This document shows positions 6,429 through 11,163 of a stretch of DNA of 11,163 bases, piece by piece. This stretch comes from an uncultured Hungatella sp. (GTDB lineage Bacteria; Bacillota; Clostridia; Lachnospirales; Lachnospiraceae). The notes below the pieces were generated by a model. That model saw only the letters and a list, made by a program, of their open reading frames with translations. It had not been told where the DNA came from and ran no database searches. Positions within the stretch are counted from its first letter, which is position 1, and each line of letters starts with the position of its first letter. Both the position numbers and the translations under genes were made by a program. The stretch covers positions 1 through 11,163 of the forward strand of contig CAJUPP010000094.1 of NCBI GenBank assembly GCA_910588325.1, given 5' to 3'.

Positions 6429-6980
6429 ATGAAGTATATGTTCGCATCAGATATTCATGGTTCTGCATACTACTGCAGAAAAACATTGGAGGTTTTTCAG
6501 AATTCAGGGGCAAAGCGTCTGATTCTATTGGGAGATATTCTATACCATGGTCCGCGAAATGACCTGCCCCAGGAGTATGACCCCAAAAAGGTGACGGCTA
6601 TGTTAAATGAATACAAGGACAGAATCTATGCAGTCAGAGGAAATTGTGATGCGGAGATTGACCAGATGGTACTGGAATTCCCGATTATGGCTGATTATGC
6701 CCTTTTGGAATTGAATGGGAAGACATTTTATGCAACCCATGGCCATGTGTATTATGAGGAGGCCCTTCCTCCCATGCAGCCAGGAGACGTGCTGGTGCAT
6801 GGACACACCCACCTTCCGGTAGCGGAGGCTATGGGAGATTATTTTGTGCTGAATCCGGGTTCTGTGTCCCTTCCAAAGGGAGGGAATCCCAACAGTTATG
6901 GAATATTGGATGGGGAGACATTCACCATCTATGATTTCGCCGGAAATAAATTGAAAGAAGTAGTGCTGGAAGATAAATAA
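6429..6980 (+). CDS. yfcE: YfcE/MJ0936-family phosphodiesterase
   Basis: A 183-residue calcineurin-like metallophosphoesterase of the compact YfcE type, almost exactly the length of E. coli YfcE (184). Family members hydrolyse artificial phosphodiester substrates with divalent metal; the natural substrate is not settled. All metal-binding motifs are present: SDIHG (D8, H10), LGDILYHGPRN (D36, H40), RGNCD (N72), THGH (H104) and HGHTH (124-128), followed by LNPGSVSLP. No signal peptide, so cytoplasmic. AGGAGG (6415-6420) lies 8 nt before the ATG. It is the first gene of the inferred operon and lies 17 nt before the methyltransferase gene. A second protein of the same superfamily ends the operon. 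Confidence 0.9.
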   Translation: MKYMFASDIHGSAYYCRKTLEVFQNSGAKRLILLGDILYHGPRNDLPQEYDPKKVTAMLNEYKDRIYAVRGNCDAEIDQMVLEFPIMADYALLELNGKTFYATHGHVYYEEALPPMQPGDVLVHGHTHLPVAEAMGDYFVLNPGSVSLPKGGNPNSYGILDGETFTIYDFAGNKLKEVVLEDK

Positions 6981-6997
6981 AATATAAGGGGTTTTAT

Positions 6998-8158
6998 GTG
7001 AAAAAATATTTTGAATTGATTGCTCCATGCCATTTCGGCATGGAGGCAGTCTTAAAAAGGGAAATTCTGGATTTGGGATATGAGATTTCTCATGTGGAAG
7101 ACGGAAGAGTCACATTTTTAGGAGATGATGAGGCTGTCTGCAGGGCCAATGTGTTCCTTAGGACAGCAGAGCGGGTACTGTTAAAAGCAGGGAGTTTTCA
7201 GGCGGAAAGTTTTGAGGAGTTGTTTCAGAATACGAAGAATATTCGGTGGGAAGAATTGATTCCTCAGGATGGAAAGTTCTGGGTGGCTAAGGCTTCGTCT
7301 ATAAAAAGCAAATTATTCAGCCCCTCAGACATTCAGCGGATTATGAAGAAGGCCATGGTAGAGCGCATGAAGCAGGCTTATGGCATTCAGACCTTTCCGG
7401 AGACAGGGAGCAGCTATCCACTAAGAGTCTTTCTTTATAAAGACCAGGTGACGGTGGGGATTGACACATCGGGAGATTCCCTTCACAAGAGAGGTTATCG
7501 GACGTTGTCCAGCAAAGCGCCGATTACGGAGACCTTAGCGGCGGCACTGATACTGCTGACTCCATGGAAAAAGGATCGGATTCTGGTAGACCCGTTTTGC
7601 GGAAGCGGGACATTTCTGATTGAGGCAGCTATGATGGCTGCTAATATGGCGCCGGGCATGAACCGTTCCTTTTTGGCGGAGAGCTGGAGCAATCTGATTC
7701 CCCTTAAATGTTGGTATGAAGCGATTGATGAGGCCAATGATTTGGTGAATATGGATATTCAGGCAGACATTCAGGGATATGACCTGGATGGTGAGGTTGT
7801 GAAGGCGGCCAGGTCCAATGCGGAAGCAGCAGGTGTGGAGAAGCTGATTCATTTTCAGCAGCGTCCTTTAAGTGCATTGAGCCATCCGAAAAAATATGGA
7901 TTTCTTATTACCAATCCGCCTTATGGGGAAAGAATTGAGGAGAAGGAAAATCTTCCCGGGCTGTACCGGGAGATTGGAGAGCGATTCCGGGCGCTGGATG
8001 GCTGGTCGGCTTATATTATCACGGCCTATGAGGACGCGGAAAAATATATCGGAAGAAAGGCAGACAAAAATCGGAAGATTTATAATGGAATGATAAAAAC
8101 ATATTATTATCAATTCCTGGGGCCAAAACCTCCGGATAGAAAACGAGGACAGCAGTGA
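6998..8158 (+). CDS. THUMP-domain class I SAM-dependent RNA methyltransferase (YpsC/RlmL type)
   Basis: A 386-residue protein matching the Firmicutes YpsC family and the RlmL half of E. coli RlmKL, which makes N2-methylguanosine in 23S rRNA. Databases often mislabel it an N6-adenine DNA methylase because of the NPPY motif. The N-terminal region with the THUMP fold covers about residues 1-160. The methyltransferase domain follows with the SAM-binding loop DPFCGSGT (198-205), an acidic strand at YDLDGEVV (261-268) and the catalytic NPPYGER (306-312). Length and order fit the family well. The start is a GTG with AAGGGG (6986-6991) 6 nt upstream; an ATG two bases earlier is in another frame and meets TGA at once. 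Its stop overlaps the peptidase start by 4 nt. The rRNA target in this organism is inferred. Confidence 0.9.
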   Translation: MKKYFELIAPCHFGMEAVLKREILDLGYEISHVEDGRVTFLGDDEAVCRANVFLRTAERVLLKAGSFQAESFEELFQNTKNIRWEELIPQDGKFWVAKASSIKSKLFSPSDIQRIMKKAMVERMKQAYGIQTFPETGSSYPLRVFLYKDQVTVGIDTSGDSLHKRGYRTLSSKAPITETLAAALILLTPWKKDRILVDPFCGSGTFLIEAAMMAANMAPGMNRSFLAESWSNLIPLKCWYEAIDEANDLVNMDIQADIQGYDLDGEVVKAARSNAEAAGVEKLIHFQQRPLSALSHPKKYGFLITNPPYGERIEEKENLPGLYREIGERFRALDGWSAYIITAYEDAEKYIGRKADKNRKIYNGMIKTYYYQFLGPKPPDRKRGQQ

Positions 8159-9861
8159 GGGGAAGAGATATTTTCAGAGGACTGTTTTTGATATTGGCAG
8201 CGGCAGGAATGATGGTAAGCGGTTTTGGAACAGCGTTTGGAAGTGATACTGCTTCAGAGATCCTGGTTCGGGAATTTTACAGGCAGCAGATAGAGGCAGG
8301 GGGGCAGAGTCCCTATCTGGAAGTGGATGGCATCAGATATGATGGAGACATCATTGTGACAGACAAGCTGGAGGTACTTATCTCTGAAAAACTATGGAAA
8401 CGGGCTTTTGGGACGGCGGTGTTAGAGTATCCGGATTCCCATATTCTGCTCCATGGCGGCGAGATCAGGGCAGAGCTGCAGATTGGGGAGAACTCCATGG
8501 TGATTGGACAGCAATACCATTCTCTTACCGATGGACCAAAGAAAATAGGAGATCAGTTGTATCTGCCTCTTGAGGCGGCGGAGCAGGCATTTGGATATGA
8601 GAGAGACTGGAAGGTGGGAAGTCCAAAGATTTGTGTGACTTCTCTTTATAATAGGAAGATTCTCCGAGTTTCAGGAAGAAAAAGGATGCTTCCAAATCGA
8701 TATGATTATCGGGAAGAGGGAAGGGCGCCGACGGTAAAAAATCAGGGAGAGCATGGAACCTGTTGGTCTTTTGCCTCTTTGACGGCATTGGAATCTTCCG
8801 GACGTCCGAAATGGGAAAGACAATTTTCGGAGGACCATATGTCTCTTAGGAACAGTTTCGGACTGGAGCAGGAGGAAGGCGGAGATTATACCATGTCTAT
8901 GGCCTATCTTCTGGCATGGCAGGGACCGGTGTTGGAGGAAGAGGATCCGTACGGGGACGGAGTCTCACCGGAGGGGCTAAAACCCTCTGTTCATGTCCAG
9001 GAAATCAGGATTTTGCCGGAGAAGGACTATGATGCCATCAAAGAGGCGGTATTCCTGTATGGAGGAGTTCAGAGTTCTCTGTACACTGCTATGACGGACG
9101 GACAGAGCGAATCCAGATATTATAATAAGAAGGAACATGTATACTGTTATATCGGAGACCTTCTTCCCAACCATGATGTGGTGATTGTAGGGTGGGATGA
9201 TCATTTTCCGAAGGAAAAAATCGGGGAACGGGCAGAGGGAGACGGAGCTTTCCTGTGTGTAAACAGCTGGGGAGAGGAATTCGGAGAAGAGGGGTATTTT
9301 TATGTGTCTTACTATGACCAGTATATAGGCAGTACAAATCTGGTGTATACCGGTGTGGAAGAGGCAGATGACAGGAAATCCATCTATCAGAGTGATTTGT
9401 GCGGATGGGTAGGACAGATTGGTTATGATGACCGTGATGAAATCTACGGTGCCAATATCTATGAGGCCAGGGGAGAAGAACAGCTGTACGGTGCCGGGTT
9501 CTATGCTACCCAAAAAGATACTTCCTATGAAATTTATGTGGCTGTGGATGTGAAGGATCAGAGTGATTTGGCGAAGGGGAAGCTGGCGGCGAAGGGTACA
9601 GTGAAGGATGCAGGGTATTATACCATTTCCTTAAATGAACCAAAGATGCTGAAAAGCGGACAGCGTTTTGCAGTGATTCTCCATGTGAAATCTCCCGGGG
9701 CAGTTCATCCCATGGCAGTAGAGTATCAGGCGGATGATGTTACCAGAACGGCAATTATGACAGACGGCGAAGGGTACATAAGTCCGGATGGAAAGATTTG
9801 GGAGTCGGCGGAGCAGCAGTATAAGTGCAATTTGTGTTTGAAAGGGTATACCAGGCAGTAA
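8155..9861 (+). CDS. Secreted C1 (papain-like) cysteine peptidase with stalk-like and lectin-like domains
   Basis: A 568-residue exported protein. Residues 1-29 are a signal peptide (MRGRDIFR, hydrophobic core, GTAFG before SDT). Residues about 55-165 resemble the copper amine oxidase N-terminal (stalk) domain common on Firmicutes surface proteins (VDGIRYDGDIIV, GDQLYLPLEAAEQAFGY). The papain-type catalytic domain begins near LPNRYDYRE (179-187) and has the full set: oxyanion glutamine Q197 (VKNQG), C203 (GTCWSFA), H340 (NHDVVIVGWDD) and N370 (VNSWG). Residues about 408-566 match the lectin-like domain that follows C1 domains in related clostridial proteins. The start is GTG, fused to the previous stop as GTGA, with GAGG (8145-8148) 6 nt upstream, which suggests translational coupling. 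No LPXTG or other anchor is seen at the C terminus. Substrate unknown; an active extracellular protease is inferred. Confidence 0.92.
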   Translation: MRGRDIFRGLFLILAAAGMMVSGFGTAFGSDTASEILVREFYRQQIEAGGQSPYLEVDGIRYDGDIIVTDKLEVLISEKLWKRAFGTAVLEYPDSHILLHGGEIRAELQIGENSMVIGQQYHSLTDGPKKIGDQLYLPLEAAEQAFGYERDWKVGSPKICVTSLYNRKILRVSGRKRMLPNRYDYREEGRAPTVKNQGEHGTCWSFASLTALESSGRPKWERQFSEDHMSLRNSFGLEQEEGGDYTMSMAYLLAWQGPVLEEEDPYGDGVSPEGLKPSVHVQEIRILPEKDYDAIKEAVFLYGGVQSSLYTAMTDGQSESRYYNKKEHVYCYIGDLLPNHDVVIVGWDDHFPKEKIGERAEGDGAFLCVNSWGEEFGEEGYFYVSYYDQYIGSTNLVYTGVEEADDRKSIYQSDLCGWVGQIGYDDRDEIYGANIYEARGEEQLYGAGFYATQKDTSYEIYVAVDVKDQSDLAKGKLAAKGTVKDAGYYTISLNEPKMLKSGQRFAVILHVKSPGAVHPMAVEYQADDVTRTAIMTDGEGYISPDGKIWESAEQQYKCNLCLKGYTRQ

Positions 9862-9913
9862 GGCTAGTATGTTCAGCGGTTTGGGAAAGAAGCGGCGGAG
9901 GATAAATTTTAAG

Positions 9914-10543
9914 ATGAAACACAGAATCATATTTGCTACGGGAAATGAAGGGAAAATGAGGGAAATCCGCATGATTCTGGCAGATTTGGACCTGGAAATT
10001 CTTTCGATGAAAGAGGCGGGGGCAGATCTGGATATTGTAGAGAATGGGACTACATTTGCAGAGAATGCGGAGATTAAGGCAAGGGCAGTGTGGAAATGTA
10101 CCGGAGATATCGTTCTGGCGGATGATTCCGGTCTGGTGGTGGATTATCTGGGGGGAGAGCCAGGGGTATATTCTGCCAGGTATATGGGGGAGGATACTTC
10201 CTATGAGATAAAGAACCAGGCAATTATTGACAGGCTGGAAGGGGCCAGAGAGCAGGAACGGACGGCAAGGTTTGTAAGCGCTATTGCGGCAGTGCTGCCG
10301 GACGGGACCGTGATTCATACAGAGGGCACAGTGGAAGGAGTGATTGCCCATGAATCGGCCGGAACCGGCGGATTTGGATACGATCCGATTTTTTATCTTC
10401 CAGAGTATGGTAAGACCTCTGCAGAGATTCCTATTGAGAAAAAGAACGAAATCAGCCACAGAGGGAAGGCTCTTGAGGCTATGAAAATAAAATTAAAGGA
10501 AGTTTTACAGGGGGAAAACCATGAAGATTTTAATTGTCAGTGA
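9914..10543 (+). CDS. rdgB: XTP/dITP diphosphatase (RdgB/HAM1)
   Basis: House-cleaning enzyme that hydrolyses XTP, ITP and dITP to monophosphates and pyrophosphate, keeping deaminated purines out of DNA and RNA (cytoplasmic, Mg-dependent). The 209-residue protein has every family motif: FATGNEGK (7-14), LADDSGL with the acidic pair D70-D71, GVYSARYMGE (84-93), TGGFGYDPIF (151-160) and SHRGKAL (181-187). The ATG at 9914 is preferred because MKHRIIFATGN fits the family N terminus. GGAGG (9897-9901) lies 12 nt upstream, which is rather far. An in-frame ATG at 9869, with only AAGG before it, would add a basic 15-residue extension and remains possible. The 3' end overlaps the next gene by 23 nt. 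The B. subtilis counterpart is ysnA. Confidence 0.95.
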   Translation: MKHRIIFATGNEGKMREIRMILADLDLEILSMKEAGADLDIVENGTTFAENAEIKARAVWKCTGDIVLADDSGLVVDYLGGEPGVYSARYMGEDTSYEIKNQAIIDRLEGAREQERTARFVSAIAAVLPDGTVIHTEGTVEGVIAHESAGTGGFGYDPIFYLPEYGKTSAEIPIEKKNEISHRGKALEAMKIKLKEVLQGENHEDFNCQ

Positions 10544-11009
10544 CACCCATCGAAGAGATGAAAACCTGAAGCTGGTAATCGAGGAGAATATTCCGATGGA
10601 TATGCTGATTCACTTAGGGGATGCGGAGGGAAGCGACTGCTATATCCCGGAATGGGTGAACCCGGAGTGTCGGATGGAGATGGTGCTTGGGAATAATGAT
10701 TTCTTTTCCAAGCTGGACAGGGAGAGGGAGATAGAGATCAGGGGACACAGGATATTTATCACCCATGGACATTATTATGGAGTATCTATGGGGCCGGAAG
10801 GATTGGCGGACGAGGCCAGAAGCAGAGGATGCGATATCGCTATGTACGGCCATACGCATAAGCCGTTTTTGGGCAAGATTGACGGGGTGACTGTGCTAAA
10901 CCCTGGGAGCCTGTCTTATCCCAGGCAGGAGGGGAGACGGCCATCGTATATGATTATGATGGTGGATGAGGAGGGACGAATTGATTATTGGCAGAAGTTT
11001 CTGCATTGA
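10521..11009 (+). CDS. ysnB: YfcE/YsnB-family metallophosphoesterase
   Basis: A 162-residue calcineurin-like phosphoesterase of the MJ0936/YfcE group. The metal-site motifs are all present: SDTH (D8, H10), LGDAEGSD (D34), GNND (N58), THGHYYG (H82, H84) and GHTH (110-113), followed by LNPGSLSYPR. AGGGGG (10509-10514) lies 6 nt before the ATG, inside the end of rdgB; the 23-nt overlap suggests coupled translation. The pair order matches ysnA-ysnB of Bacillus subtilis, which supports the name. Family members show phosphodiesterase activity in vitro but the natural substrate is unknown. Only AT-rich, weakly paired sequence follows the stop, so the operon end is not clearly marked. I see no other supportable feature from 11010 to 11163. 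Confidence 0.9.
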   Translation: MKILIVSDTHRRDENLKLVIEENIPMDMLIHLGDAEGSDCYIPEWVNPECRMEMVLGNNDFFSKLDREREIEIRGHRIFITHGHYYGVSMGPEGLADEARSRGCDIAMYGHTHKPFLGKIDGVTVLNPGSLSYPRQEGRRPSYMIMMVDEEGRIDYWQKFLH

Positions 11010-11163
11010 TTTTATTTTTCGATCAAGTGATAAAATTTGTTTTTAAACACATCATGAAATAATGCATAAGAGTGGGTGACGGTCAGTTGGAAAAGGGCGG
11101 TATAGGAACCAATGTCATTTAGTTAAGGCATTGACTTACTGGCTTCTCTTCAGGCAGGGATAG

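Noticed and set aside
6996..7001. ATG as start of the methyltransferase gene
   Set aside because: It is in another frame and is followed immediately by TGA; GTG at 6998 opens the conserved frame.
1..11163. CRISPR array, prophage, toxin-antitoxin or defence cluster
   Set aside because: No spaced direct repeats, phage structural genes, recombinases or recognisable defence effectors were found; the only repeats are coding low-complexity arrays and the short inverted repeat.

Overview
The window reads as an ordinary chromosomal segment of a low-to-moderate GC Firmicute, most likely a gut Clostridium or Lachnospiraceae relative. The grounds are strong AGGAGG-type ribosome binding sites, a class III (Firmicutes-type) fructose-1,6-bisphosphatase, a HAAS/DUF1700 membrane protein, an SH3-NlpC/P60 wall hydrolase and a secreted C1 peptidase with a lectin-like tail. 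The species cannot be read from the sequence. I see no tRNA, rRNA, CRISPR array, complete insertion sequence or phage gene.

Left part (1-1890): the 3' part of an M23 (LytM-type) peptidoglycan endopeptidase gene, probably cut at its 5' end by the window edge, ends in a tandem Ala-Glu-Pro-Glu-Ser-Arg/Lys repeat. It converges on, and overlaps by 17 bp, a minus-strand metallo-beta-lactamase-fold hydrolase related to RNase Z. That gene is divergent from the next one across a 189-bp spacer.

Middle part (1891-6297): fbp (class III fructose-1,6-bisphosphatase, gluconeogenesis) is followed by a HAAS-domain membrane protein with its own promoter and a very strong intrinsic terminator. The 324-bp gap after it (4536-4859) holds that terminator, a perfect-consensus sigma-A promoter and a leader hairpin. 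These precede a secreted SH3/NlpC-P60 wall hydrolase. A tiny 59-residue Asn-rich protein follows, probably on the same transcript, and closes with an intrinsic terminator. A single-domain rhodanese comes next.

Right part (6298-11009): five closely packed genes look like one operon behind a promoter at 6344-6373. They are a YfcE-type phosphodiesterase, a THUMP-domain rRNA methyltransferase (YpsC/RlmL type), a secreted C1 papain-like peptidase, an RdgB/HAM1 XTP/dITP diphosphatase and a second YfcE/YsnB-type phosphodiesterase. Gaps are 17 nt or less or overlaps, apart from 52 nt before rdgB. The last pair matches the ysnA-ysnB order known in Bacillus subtilis. The mix is nucleotide-pool and RNA housekeeping with one secreted protease inserted.

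The points most worth a second look are a near-perfect 12-bp inverted repeat flanking the promoter of the five-gene operon, the Asn-rich miniature gene, the in-frame 18/36-bp repeat in the M23 gene, and the export-type peptidase inside a housekeeping operon. I do not see convincing evidence of a wholly new system.
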